Assembly (NCBI GenBank): GCA_934177725.1
Contig: CAKPPO010000018.1
Coordinates: 1 to 38,649, forward strand
Direction of reading: 5' to 3'
Length of the DNA stretch: 38,649 nucleotides
Origin: an uncultured Clostridia bacterium
GTDB taxonomy: Bacteria > Bacillota > Clostridia > TANB77 > CAG-508
Shown here one piece after another: positions 8,099 to 15,687 of the stretch; positions within the stretch are counted from its first letter, which is position 1, and every line of letters begins with the position of its first letter. The notes below the pieces were generated by a model. It did not search any database. It saw nothing but the letters and a program-made list of their open reading frames with translations, and was not told the DNA's origin. Made by a program: the position numbers and the translations under genes.

Positions 8099-9631
8099 AT
8101 GAAAGATAAATTAACAATGTTAATGATATTAGATGGATTTGGAGAAAATAAAGAAGAAAAGGCAAATGCAGTTAAACTAGCAAATACACCAAATATAGAT
8201 AAATTAATGAAAACTTGTCCAACTACAGATATTCACACAAGTGGATTAGATGTAGGACTTCCAGAAGGACAAATGGGAAATTCAGAAGTAGGACATACAA
8301 ATATAGGAGCAGGAAGAATTGTATACCAAGAATTAACTAGAATTACAAAATCAATAGAAGATGGAGACTTCTTTACAAACGAAGAATTTATAGCAGCTAT
8401 TGAAAATTGTAAAAAATATAATTCAAAATTACACATAATGGGACTACTATCTAATGGTGGTGTACACAGCCATATACGTCATTTATTTGGACTACTAGAA
8501 CTTGCAAAGAGAAGAGATTTCGAAGATGTATATGTACATTGTTTTATGGATGGAAGAGACACAGCACCATCTTCAGGAGAATCTTTTATATCTGAGTTAG
8601 AAGAAAAAATGAAAGAAAAAGGCGTAGGAAAAATAGCAACAATTACAGGAAGATTCTATGCAATGGATAGAGATAAAAGATGGCAAAGAGTTGAAAAAGC
8701 ATATAATGCATTAGTAAGAGGAGAAGGAGAAAAGGCAACATCTGCAATTGGTGCGGTTGAAGGCTCTTACCAAAAAGAAATATTTGATGAATTTATAGAA
8801 CCAACAGTAATAGTAAATGGAGAAACACCAGTCGCTACAATTGGTAAACACGATAGTGTTATTTTCTATAACTATAGACCAGATAGAGCAAGAGAAATTA
8901 CTAGAACATTAGTAGATAAAGAATTTAATGAATTTGAAGTAGAAAAAGATTTAGACTTATACTATGTATGTATGACAAGTTATGATGAAACAATGCCAAA
9001 TGTTCATATAGCATTCAAAAAAGAAGAGCTAAAAAATACATTTGGAGAATATATTTCAAACAATAACTTAACTCAATTAAGAATTGCAGAAACAGAAAAA
9101 TATGCGCATGTTACATTCTTCTTTAATGGTGGAGAAGAAAAACAATATCCAGGAGAAGATAGAATTTTAGTACCATCTCCAAAAGTAGAAACATATGACT
9201 TAAAACCAGAAATGAGTGCATATGAAGTAACAGATAAAGTTGTAGAAGCAATTAATTCAAAAAAATATGATTGTATAATCCTAAACTATGCTAACCCAGA
9301 CATGGTAGGTCATACAGGAGTATTAGAAGCAGCAATAAAAGCTATTGAAACAATAGATGAATGTGTTGGAAGAGTTGTAGAAGCAATAAATAATCAAGAT
9401 GGAGTTTTGATAATAACAGCAGATCACGGAAATGCAGAACAAATGATAGATTATAAAACAGGAGAGCCACATACTGCACATACAACAAATCCAGTTCCAC
9501 TAATATTAGTAGGAATGGAAAATGCTAAATTAAGAGAAGGAAGACTTGCAGATTTAGCTCCAACAATGCTTGATATAATGAATTTAGAAAAACCAGCAGA
9601 AATGACAGGAGAAAGTTTAATAATAAAATAA
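8099..9631 (+). CDS. gpmI: 2,3-bisphosphoglycerate-independent phosphoglycerate mutase
   Basis: GpmI converts 3-phosphoglycerate to 2-phosphoglycerate in a manganese-dependent, cofactor-independent way and belongs to the alkaline phosphatase superfamily. The product has 510 residues, typical for the family. The metal-binding LDGFG near residue 12, the catalytic serine 62 in GQMGNSEVGH, FMDGRDTAP, the YNYRPDRARE segment and the C-terminal ITADHGNAEQM are present. It closes the glycolytic cluster; enolase is not in the window and pyruvate kinase lies about 20 kb downstream. The start has a GAAAGAGG ribosome binding site. Confidence 0.98.
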   Translation: MKDKLTMLMILDGFGENKEEKANAVKLANTPNIDKLMKTCPTTDIHTSGLDVGLPEGQMGNSEVGHTNIGAGRIVYQELTRITKSIEDGDFFTNEEFIAAIENCKKYNSKLHIMGLLSNGGVHSHIRHLFGLLELAKRRDFEDVYVHCFMDGRDTAPSSGESFISELEEKMKEKGVGKIATITGRFYAMDRDKRWQRVEKAYNALVRGEGEKATSAIGAVEGSYQKEIFDEFIEPTVIVNGETPVATIGKHDSVIFYNYRPDRAREITRTLVDKEFNEFEVEKDLDLYYVCMTSYDETMPNVHIAFKKEELKNTFGEYISNNNLTQLRIAETEKYAHVTFFFNGGEEKQYPGEDRILVPSPKVETYDLKPEMSAYEVTDKVVEAINSKKYDCIILNYANPDMVGHTGVLEAAIKAIETIDECVGRVVEAINNQDGVLIITADHGNAEQMIDYKTGEPHTAHTTNPVPLILVGMENAKLREGRLADLAPTMLDIMNLEKPAEMTGESLIIK

Positions 9632-9651
9632 TATAGACAAATAGTAGAAAT

Positions 9652-9690
9652 ATCTCTCAGAATATTATAAAAAATAATGTTTTGAGAGAT
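9652..9690 (+). terminator. Stem-loop after gpmI
   Basis: ATCTCTCAGAATATTA (9652-9667) pairs with 9675-9690 at 13 of 16 positions around a seven-base loop. It lies 20 bases after the gpmI stop and has no T-run. It is a weak terminator or a 3' stabilising structure, and would lower reading into the next gene. Confidence 0.45.
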
Positions 9691-9731
9691 AAACTATATA
9701 TAGAGAGAAAATGTAATAGAGGAAGGGTATT

Positions 9732-10565
9732 ATGAAGAATACACCAAGAATAAAAAGTTTATATGCAAAAATACAAACACAGCTATTTTATATGATACCA
9801 GAAAAATGGGATAAAATTTATTTATATGCTTCTATAGTTGAAAAGTCAAATAATATACAAACAGGAGAAATGTTTTTCTATTATTTTCCTAAAGGAATAT
9901 TAAAAAGAAATCCTATAAATGTATATGAAATACCATATATATATAATATAGATGAAGAAGCGTATAATACTTTAACAAATAAGTTATATGAAACAATTAA
10001 AGAATTAAGAAGAGAATTTGAAAGAGAAGGACTAAAAATATGGTCTAACTTAACAATATCAATTGCAAACTTAAAATTCAACATAGAATACGATTATGAA
10101 AATCTAAATACAAGTAAATACACAAACGAAGAAAGACACATAATTTGGAATTATAAGTATTTAGATTTTCCAATAGAAAGACTTTCTAAAAAAGATAGAA
10201 AGATGTTAGAAAATTATTTGATAGAAGAAAAACTTTTAAACAAAGAAGTAGGAACATATTCAGAAGGAATGTATAACTTTAAAGTACACAATATTATAGA
10301 ATACAACAGAGAAGAATATAATTCAAACAATGATAACAGTGAATTAGATGAGGGCAAAGCTAAATTTGGAACTACTATTAAAAAGAAAGATAAAGAATTA
10401 GACTTTGAAACAAGACATAAAAAGCTAGATAAATACGAATTATATAAAAGGCAAAAAGAAGCAAATAATAAAGAAAATAGAAAAAGAGAAGAAGTACTTG
10501 AAACAAAGAATATAGAAAGAAATGAAGAAAAACCAAAAATAAAAAGCCAAATATTAAATTTTTAA
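9732..10565 (+). CDS. YezG/DUF600-like immunity protein with charged tail
   Basis: The first roughly 165 residues resemble the DUF600 (YezG) family, small cytosolic immunity proteins that in Bacillus protect against LXG-type polymorphic toxins. The features I recognise are LYAKIQTQLFYMIPEKWDKI at the start, FFYYFPKG, the LRREFEREGLKIWSNLTISI region near 90-110, FNIEYDYEN and the late WNYKYLDFP. After it comes an unusual tail of about 100 residues, very rich in Lys, Glu, Asn and Arg and probably disordered or coiled. No LXG toxin or other YezG copy lies beside it; the neighbours are gpmI and an iron-sulfur scaffold gene. The start follows GAGGAAGGG. The family call is from memory of the pattern, so moderately sure. 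Confidence 0.65.
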   Translation: MKNTPRIKSLYAKIQTQLFYMIPEKWDKIYLYASIVEKSNNIQTGEMFFYYFPKGILKRNPINVYEIPYIYNIDEEAYNTLTNKLYETIKELRREFEREGLKIWSNLTISIANLKFNIEYDYENLNTSKYTNEERHIIWNYKYLDFPIERLSKKDRKMLENYLIEEKLLNKEVGTYSEGMYNFKVHNIIEYNREEYNSNNDNSELDEGKAKFGTTIKKKDKELDFETRHKKLDKYELYKRQKEANNKENRKREEVLETKNIERNEEKPKIKSQILNF

Positions 10566-10598
10566 GTTTCAAAATATCTACAAAAACTGACAAAATAC

Positions 10599-10627
10599 TT
10601 GAAAGTTTTAATTTGTAGATATATAAT
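10599..10627 (+). promoter_or_regulatory. Strong promoter for the scaffold-GGGtGRT pair
   Basis: TTGAAA (10599-10604) and TATAAT (10622-10627) have a 17-base spacer. An inverted repeat ATCTACAAA/TTTGTAGAT (10576-10584 with 10612-10620) brackets the -35 box and could be an operator or the end structure of the preceding gene. In the leader, a ten-base perfect palindrome ATTGCGCAAT lies at 10667-10676. Confidence 0.7.
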
Positions 10628-10712
10628 AATAAAGTCTTCAATACAAACATATTATATATAGAGAGAATTGCGCAATGAAAGCAAGACAAGTTGATTGAAA
10701 GGAGAAATAAAT

Positions 10713-11405
10713 ATGATTTATTCAAAAGAAGTAGAAGATATGTGCAAAGTTGCAAAAGGAGTAGACCATGGACCAGCACCAATTCCAGAAGAAGGAAAAT
10801 GGGTTCAAGCAAAAGAAATAAAAGACATTTCTGGTTTAACACATGGTATTGGTTGGTGTGCACCTCAACAAGGAGCTTGTAAACTAACATTAAACGTAAA
10901 AGAAGGAGTTATACAAGAAGCATTAGTAGAAACAGTAGGATGCTCAGGTATGACACATTCAGCTGCAATGGCAGGTGAAATATTAGTAGGAAAAACAATA
11001 TTAGAAGCATTAAACACAGACTTAGTATGTGATGCTATAAATACTGCAATGAGAGAACTATTTTTACAAATAGTATATGGTAGAACACAATCTGCTTTCT
11101 CTGAAAATGGACTTCCAATAGGAGCAGGAATGGAAGACTTAGGTAAAGGACATAGAAGCCAAATAGGAACAATATATTCAACACTTTCAAAAGGACCAAG
11201 ATACCTAGAACTTGCTGAAGGTTACATAGTAGAAATTGGTTTAGACAAAGATGACCAAATAATTGGATACAAATATGTAAATATGGGAAAAATGATGGAT
11301 TTCATAAAATCAGGAATAGATGCAAATGAAGCAATTGAAAAAGCTTCAGGAACTTATGGAAGATTTGATGAAGCTGTTAAGAAAATAGATCCACGTGAAG
11401 AATAA
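10713..11405 (+). CDS. NifU/IscU-like iron-sulfur scaffold protein, partner of GGGtGRT protein
   Basis: This 230-residue protein looks like the iron-sulfur cluster scaffold relatives that clostridial genomes annotate next to GGGtGRT proteins. Cysteines that could bind a cluster occur in GIGWCAPQQGACKL (about residues 46-58) and VGCSGMTHSAAMAG (about 79-92), followed by the helix EALNTDLVCDAI. The exact reaction is not known to me. I chose the ATG at 10713, eight bases after AAAGGAG; a TTG at 10695 lies upstream of that ribosome binding site and is unlikely. The GGGtGRT gene follows after a 171-base gap that contains a palindromic repeat; the two genes occur together in many anaerobes, which suggests a joint function. 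Confidence 0.75.
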   Translation: MIYSKEVEDMCKVAKGVDHGPAPIPEEGKWVQAKEIKDISGLTHGIGWCAPQQGACKLTLNVKEGVIQEALVETVGCSGMTHSAAMAGEILVGKTILEALNTDLVCDAINTAMRELFLQIVYGRTQSAFSENGLPIGAGMEDLGKGHRSQIGTIYSTLSKGPRYLELAEGYIVEIGLDKDDQIIGYKYVNMGKMMDFIKSGIDANEAIEKASGTYGRFDEAVKKIDPREE

Positions 11406-11406
11406 G

Positions 11407-11529
11407 AAAACAAATAAAAAACTTCGTCTTGCGTTGTTAAATTTCAAACAAAAATCCTCAATGCACAAGAGTACACCTCCGGTATTTTGTTTGAAATTTG
11501 CCTAGCAATACTTGTTTTTAATTTGTTTT
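11407..11529 (+). repeat. 123-bp nested palindromic element, copy A
   Basis: The ends form the inverted repeat AAAACAAAT/ATTTGTTTT (11407-11415 with 11521-11529). Inside, AAATTTCAAACAAAA (11439-11453) pairs perfectly with 11485-11499, and the loop carries CCTCAATGCAC and CACCTCCGG. It shares the start (AAAACTTCGT), the CCTCCG core and the end (GCCTAG, AATACTTG, TTTAATTTGTTTT) with copy B at 36138-36265. It contains no gene, so it resembles a small non-autonomous repeat. It starts two bases after the stop of the scaffold gene. Confidence 0.8.
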
Positions 11530-11576
11530 AAGAATGTAAAAGTATATAAATACCAAAATTAGAGGAGGAACGAAAA

Positions 11577-12575
11577 ATGGCATTATTTGAAAGTTATGAA
11601 AGAAGAATAGATCAAATTAAACCAGTAATGGAAAAATACGGAATAAAAGATTTTGATGATGCATTAAAAATATGCACAGACAAAGGATTTAATCCATACG
11701 AAATAACAAGAGGAGTTCAAACAATATGTTTTGAAAATGCTTGTTGGGCATATACATTAGGTGCAGCAATAGCAATAAAAAAAGGTTGTACAAAAGCTCA
11801 TGAAGCAGCAAAAGCAATAGGAGAAGGTTTACAAGCATTTTGTATACCAGGATCAGTTGCAGACGATAGAAAAGTAGGTTTAGGACATGGAAACTTAGCA
11901 TCAATGCTTTTAAGCGAAGAAACAAAATGTTTTGCATTCTTAGCAGGACACGAAAGTTTTGCAGCAGCAGAAGGTGCAATTGGTATCGCAAAATCTGCAA
12001 ACAAAGTTAGAAAAGAACCATTAAGAGTTATATTAAATGGTTTAGGAAAAGATGCAGCACAAGTAATTTCAAGAATAAATGGATTTACATATGTAAAAAC
12101 AGACTTTGATTTCTTTACTGGAAAAGTAAAAGTAGTAGAAGAAATAGCTTACTCAGATGGAGAAAGATCAAAAGTTAAATGCTATGGTGCAAACGATGTT
12201 AGAGAAGGTGTAGCAATAATGTGGTTAGAAGATGTTGACGTTTCTATAACAGGTAACTCAACAAACCCAACAAGATTCCAACATCCAGTTGCAGGTACAT
12301 ACAAAAAAGAAAGATTAGAAGCAGGTAAAAAATACTTCTCTGTTGCTTCAGGTGGAGGAACAGGTAGAACATTACACCCAGACAATATGGCAGCAGGACC
12401 AGCTTCATATGGTATGACAGATACAATGGGAAGAATGCACTCAGATGCACAATTCGCAGGAAGTTCTTCAGTTCCAGCTCACGTAGAAATGATGGGATTA
12501 ATAGGAATGGGTAACAACCCAATGGTTGGTGCAACAGTAGCAGTTGCAGTAGCTGTAGAAGAAGCTATGAAATAA
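11577..12575 (+). CDS. GGGtGRT family protein
   Basis: The 332-residue product carries the signature that names this family, GGGTGRT, at residues 259-265, followed by LHPDNMAAGPASYG and, near the end, GLIGMGNNPMVGATVAVAVA. The N-terminal half has conserved glycine- and histidine-rich segments (GLGHGNLASM, LAGHESFAAAEGAIG). No signal peptide or membrane segment is visible, so it should be cytosolic. Its biochemical function is unknown to me. It follows the NifU-like scaffold gene, from which it is separated by a repeat element, and ends at a strong terminator, so the two form one unit. The start has AGAGGAGG upstream. Confidence 0.9.
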   Translation: MALFESYERRIDQIKPVMEKYGIKDFDDALKICTDKGFNPYEITRGVQTICFENACWAYTLGAAIAIKKGCTKAHEAAKAIGEGLQAFCIPGSVADDRKVGLGHGNLASMLLSEETKCFAFLAGHESFAAAEGAIGIAKSANKVRKEPLRVILNGLGKDAAQVISRINGFTYVKTDFDFFTGKVKVVEEIAYSDGERSKVKCYGANDVREGVAIMWLEDVDVSITGNSTNPTRFQHPVAGTYKKERLEAGKKYFSVASGGGTGRTLHPDNMAAGPASYGMTDTMGRMHSDAQFAGSSSVPAHVEMMGLIGMGNNPMVGATVAVAVAVEEAMK

Positions 12576-12609
12576 AAAATTTCGAAAAATTTTATATAAA
12601 TATAGATAA

Positions 12610-12642
12610 AAAATTGCCAGCAAACAAGCCTGGCAATTTTTT
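12610..12642 (+). terminator. Rho-independent terminator of the GGGtGRT unit
   Basis: AAAATTGCCA (12610-12619) pairs perfectly with TGGCAATTTT (12631-12640) around an eleven-base loop, and the T-run continues into TTTTTT. This is a textbook intrinsic terminator 35 bases after the GGGtGRT stop codon. Confidence 0.9.
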
Positions 12643-12694
12643 GTGAATGATAAGAAGAATAATTCACAAAAATATGAACATACGCAAAAAATAA

Positions 12695-12724
12695 TTGTAC
12701 AAATTAAAATATTTATAGTATAAT
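12695..12724 (+). promoter_or_regulatory. Promoter for the VTT membrane protein gene
   Basis: TTGTAC (12695-12700) and TATAAT (12719-12724) have an 18-base spacer, 30 bases before the start codon. It lies directly downstream of the terminator at 12610-12642. Confidence 0.65.
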
Positions 12725-12753
12725 ATATAGGAATTTTCAAAAGGAGAAATAGA

Positions 12754-13473
12754 ATGCAAGAAAAGAAAAAAAAGAAAATAATAAACTATATAGTACTATC
12801 AATAGTAACGTTAATATTTATATTAGCAATAATTTACTTAGCACCAATAATGAAGGATATATCAACAAAAGAAGGACAACTAGCGTTTAAAGAAAAAATA
12901 AATAATTTAGGAATTTTAGGATTTTTAATACTATTTGGGTTAGAAGTTGCACAGATATTTTTTGTAATAATACCAGGAGAACCATTGGAAATACTTGCTG
13001 GAATGTGCTATGGAAGCATAGGAGGAACAATTTTTATAACAGCATCTGTATTTATTACAACAACAATAATATTTTTTATTGTAAAAAAATATGGAAGAAA
13101 GTTTGTAGAAGACACATTTAGTAAAGAAAAAGTAGAAAAAATAGAAAATAGCAAAATCTTAAAAGATCCTAGAAAAGTAGAAACAATAATGACAATATTA
13201 TTTTTTATACCAGGAACACCGAAAGACTTGTTAGTTTATATAGGAGGACTACTTCCAATAAAACCATCAAGGTTTATACTAATATCTACATTTGCAAGAT
13301 TTCCGTCTGTAATTTCATCAACAATAGCAGGGGCAAAATTAGCAGTAGGAGATATAAAGACAACAATTATAGTATATGCAATTACTTTTGTAATTACAGC
13401 AATATTCTTGATTATTATAAATATTTTTGATAAGAACAAAGAAACAAAAGAAGCATTAAATGCAATAAAATAG
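12754..13473 (+). CDS. TVP38/TMEM64-family (VTT domain) membrane protein
   Basis: This 239-residue protein has an N-terminal membrane segment (about residues 8-30) after a run of lysines, then the VTT (SNARE-associated, DedA-like) domain from about 47 to 190. The characteristic piece PGEPLEILAGMCYGSIGG near residue 75 and the following YGRKFVEDTF are visible, and FFIPGTPKDLLVYIGGLLP near 155 is the second re-entrant-type segment. VTT proteins are linked to lipid scrambling or transport, but the substrate here is unknown. A GIY-YIG gene follows after 30 bases with its own GGAGG site, so the two are probably co-transcribed. Confidence 0.88.
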   Translation: MQEKKKKKIINYIVLSIVTLIFILAIIYLAPIMKDISTKEGQLAFKEKINNLGILGFLILFGLEVAQIFFVIIPGEPLEILAGMCYGSIGGTIFITASVFITTTIIFFIVKKYGRKFVEDTFSKEKVEKIENSKILKDPRKVETIMTILFFIPGTPKDLLVYIGGLLPIKPSRFILISTFARFPSVISSTIAGAKLAVGDIKTTIIVYAITFVITAIFLIIINIFDKNKETKEALNAIK

Positions 13474-13503
13474 TTTAATCTATATGACCATGGAGGTAAT
13501 TTT

Positions 13504-13827
13504 ATGTACTACGTGTACATGTTAAGATGTGAAGATAATTCAATATATACTGGAATAGCTAAAGACATAGAAAAAAGAATGAATGAACATTTTTCTAAAG
13601 ATGAAAAGTGTGCAAAATATACCAAAAGTCATCAAGCAAAAAAGTTGGAAGCATCATGGCAAACAGAAGATAAAAAGTTAGCATCTAAACTTGAATATGC
13701 AATAAAAACTTTAAGAAAAGAACAGAAAGAAAGATTAATACAAAAACAAATAGATTTAGAAGATATATTTTATGAAAGATTAGAATGTGAAAAATATAAA
13801 CGTTTACATACAAAAACTAGAATATAA
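13504..13827 (+). CDS. GIY-YIG domain protein, UPF0213/YhbQ-like
   Basis: A 107-residue protein with a single GIY-YIG nuclease domain: YYVYMLRCEDNSIYTGIA at the N-terminus gives the two tyrosine motifs, followed by IEKRMNEH with the catalytic-type arginine, and a late helix around KLEYAIKTLRKEQK. The length and lack of further domains fit the UPF0213 family (E. coli YhbQ, Bacillus YazA), for which DNA nuclease activity has been reported but the role is unclear. It lies 30 bases after the VTT gene and ends at a perfect terminator. Confidence 0.9.
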   Translation: MYYVYMLRCEDNSIYTGIAKDIEKRMNEHFSKDEKCAKYTKSHQAKKLEASWQTEDKKLASKLEYAIKTLRKEQKERLIQKQIDLEDIFYERLECEKYKRLHTKTRI

Positions 13828-13834
13828 AAAATAG

Positions 13835-13861
13835 AACCATAGTAAATTTACTATGGTTTTT
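13835..13861 (+). terminator. Rho-independent terminator after the GIY-YIG gene
   Basis: AACCATAGTAAA and TTTACTATGGTT are perfect complements over 12 bases without a spacer, followed by a T-run. It closes the VTT-GIY-YIG unit. Confidence 0.85.
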
Positions 13862-13922
13862 AGCTATTTATAGAGATAAAAAAACATACGAACAAAAATT
13901 TGAAAAATATTTTAAAAAACTA

Positions 13923-13951
13923 TTGACAAACTTAAAAATAAAATATAAAAT
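13923..13951 (+). promoter_or_regulatory. Consensus promoter for the metallopeptidase gene
   Basis: A perfect TTGACA (13923-13928) is followed after 17 bases by TAAAAT (13946-13951). The leader is about 50 bases long. This is one of the two perfect -35 boxes that I found in the window. Confidence 0.7.
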
Positions 13952-14010
13952 ATGTTCAACAAAAGCGAACAAGAATTTGCAGAACAAAATTTTATTAAGG
14001 AGTGGTTAAA

Positions 14011-14709
14011 ATGAATATATTTTCAAACAGAAACAATGTAATAACATATACAGTAAATAAGGCAGCAACAAGCAATTTGTATATATCAGTACAAAATGGA
14101 GAAGTTGTTATTAATGCTCCTTGGTATACTACAAGTAGTCAAATTCAAAAAGTAGTAGAAGAAAAGAAACAATGGATATTAAATAAAATAAAAGAGTATG
14201 AAATAGCTTGTGAAGAAAAAGATAATTATACTAAATTAAAAACTATAAAAGTATTAGGTAAAAATTATGATTTAGTTGTGAACTACAAAAGAATAAATGT
14301 ACCTAGTTTAGAGTTTGCTAAAAATCAAATACAAATAACATTACCAATTAAATTTAAAAATATAGAAAGTGCAGATCTAATAAATATATTAATGGAAAAA
14401 ATGTATGAAAAAATTGCTGAAAAAGAGATAGAAAGAGCAATGGAAAAAACAAGAATTATGTTAGAAATAGCACCAGAAGATTATGAAATTAAAAATATAG
14501 AAGGCTCAATAGCTACATGCAAAGATAAAAAAATAACAATAAATCCTAATATAGCAATGTATTCTAAAGATGTAATAGATTATATAGTTTTACATGAATT
14601 TTGTCATTTAAAATATAAGAATCACACTAAATCTTTCTATAATATGATAAAAACATATATGCCTAATTATGAAGAAAAAGCAAAAGAACTAAACGGAATA
14701 GCTTATTAA
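14011..14709 (+). CDS. YgjP-like zinc metallopeptidase (DUF45, SprT/M48-like)
   Basis: The 232-residue product has the zinc-binding HEFCH motif (His195, Glu196, His199) in YIVLHEFCHLKYKNH, with a third histidine (205) close behind, as in the YgjP/DUF45 family. The N-terminal part is a beta-rich region ending with LKTIKVLGKNYDLVV, and the C-terminal end matches the family pattern YMPNYEEKAKELN. No signal or membrane segment is seen. The target is unknown. I chose the ATG at 14011, eight bases after AAGGAG; a GTG at 14002 overlaps that ribosome binding site. Confidence 0.88.
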   Translation: MNIFSNRNNVITYTVNKAATSNLYISVQNGEVVINAPWYTTSSQIQKVVEEKKQWILNKIKEYEIACEEKDNYTKLKTIKVLGKNYDLVVNYKRINVPSLEFAKNQIQITLPIKFKNIESADLINILMEKMYEKIAEKEIERAMEKTRIMLEIAPEDYEIKNIEGSIATCKDKKITINPNIAMYSKDVIDYIVLHEFCHLKYKNHTKSFYNMIKTYMPNYEEKAKELNGIAY

Positions 14710-14765
14710 AAATTTTATTCAACATTACATACTAAATGAATATAATGAATAAGGAGGTAATGTTT

Positions 14766-15059
14766 ATGGATGGAATTTATGAAATAAAATTAAATACACC
14801 AATGGGTGCTATGAGTGGAAAAGTGACTCTAAAAACCAATGGAGAAAATATAGATGGTGTGTTAGAAATAATGGGGATGAAGAACAATTTAAATGGTGGT
14901 AGAGTAAAAGGGAACCAATGTTATTTTAAAGGAAATATAAAAAATAACGCACTAAATATAGAATATGAACTAATGGGACAATTGACAGGGAATATTTTAA
15001 ATATATTTGCTAAAACTAATATGGGTGAATTTAAATTACAAGGAAAGAAAATCGGTTAG
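14766..15059 (+). CDS. Small beta-rich protein of unknown function (98 aa)
   Basis: I do not recognise a named family. The product is about 98 residues, soluble, and built of short alternating glycine-rich strands (YEIKLNTPMGAMSGKVTL, then YFKGNIK, then GEFKLQGKKIG), which suggests a small beta-barrel or lipocalin-like fold. The repeated wording TPMGxMSG near the start and TNMGEFKLQG at the end gives an internal symmetry. The start at 14766 lies eight bases after AAGGAGG; the in-frame ATG at 14760 is too close to that site, and those at 14736 and 14745 precede it. The gene sits 56 bases after the metallopeptidase and may share its transcript. Confidence 0.75.
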   Translation: MDGIYEIKLNTPMGAMSGKVTLKTNGENIDGVLEIMGMKNNLNGGRVKGNQCYFKGNIKNNALNIEYELMGQLTGNILNIFAKTNMGEFKLQGKKIG

Positions 15060-15165
15060 CAATATAGATATAAAAGATACACTTATTTAATAAAAAGATA
15101 AAAACTATTTGTTCTAAAAACGTATATATAAGAATAAAATATACAAAAAAGAAAGAGGAACAAAT

Positions 15166-15555
15166 ATGGATAATCTAGACAAAAATGAAACAAAGGAAAA
15201 TTTAATTCGAATTATAAAAGGTAGTGGTATAGCATTAGGAATTACAATATTGTCGCTTTTTATTTTTGCTATATTACTTACATATACAAATATACAAGAA
15301 AATACAATGATTCCTGTAGTTATAATTATTACAGCGGTTAGTATCTTAATAGGAAGTAGTTTAAGTACATTAAGAATTAAGAAAAATGGACTATTAAATG
15401 GAGCATTAGTAGGAGTTATTTATATTTTATTAATCTATATAATTTCTAGCCTTACAGGCTCCGGTTTTAGTTTAAATATTATGAGCATAGTAATGTTAGT
15501 TTCTAGCATTATTGCAGGAATGATAGGTGGAATAATAGGAGTAAACTTAAATTAA
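15166..15555 (+). CDS. TIGR04086-type four-helix membrane protein
   Basis: This 129-residue protein has four hydrophobic helices (about residues 16-38, 45-66, 74-93 and 101-125) and a soluble N-terminus of about 15 residues. The spacing and the glycine-rich last helices (GLLNGALVGVIYILLIY, IIAGMIGGIIGVNLN) fit the TIGR04086 family of clostridial and Bacillus (YrzE-like) membrane proteins, which has no known function and commonly occurs near yajC/secDF or sporulation genes. Here it lies shortly before an HD-domain gene and secD/secF. The start follows GAAAGAGGAAC. Confidence 0.75.
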   Translation: MDNLDKNETKENLIRIIKGSGIALGITILSLFIFAILLTYTNIQENTMIPVVIIITAVSILIGSSLSTLRIKKNGLLNGALVGVIYILLIYIISSLTGSGFSLNIMSIVMLVSSIIAGMIGGIIGVNLN

Positions 15556-15604
15556 AATATAAATATACCAAATAAAAAATTAGACGTAATTCTGTATAAA
15601 ATAT

Positions 15605-15641
15605 AAATTCAACCAATTTACAAAAAATGGTTGAATTTTTT
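15605..15641 (+). terminator. Rho-independent terminator after the TIGR04086-type gene
   Basis: AAATTCAACCA (15605-15615) pairs perfectly with TGGTTGAATTT (15628-15638), followed by a run of T. It separates the small-gene region from the HD-secD-secF unit. Confidence 0.85.
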
Positions 15642-15659
15642 ATTATTTTAATATAAAAT
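15631..15659 (+). promoter_or_regulatory. Putative promoter of the HD-secD-secF unit
   Basis: TTGAAT (15631-15636) and TAAAAT (15654-15659) are 17 bases apart, 29 bases before the HD gene. The -35 box lies inside the right arm of the preceding terminator, a compact arrangement that lowers my confidence. Confidence 0.4.
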
Positions 15660-15687
15660 TAATCAATAGTAATGGAGGAAACGAAAG

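Noticed and set aside
9732..10565. Complete toxin-antitoxin or polymorphic toxin locus
   Set aside because: Only an immunity-like protein is present; neither neighbour resembles a toxin.
10378..10890. Minus-strand leucine-rich reading frame
   Set aside because: It overlaps the DUF600-like gene and the scaffold gene on the other strand, and its leucine/isoleucine-rich composition is the normal antisense shadow of AT-rich coding sequence; no ribosome binding site fits.
13871..13975. SOS (LexA) box near the metallopeptidase promoter
   Set aside because: GAAC and GTTC occur separately, but not with the spacing and orientation of a Firmicute LexA site.
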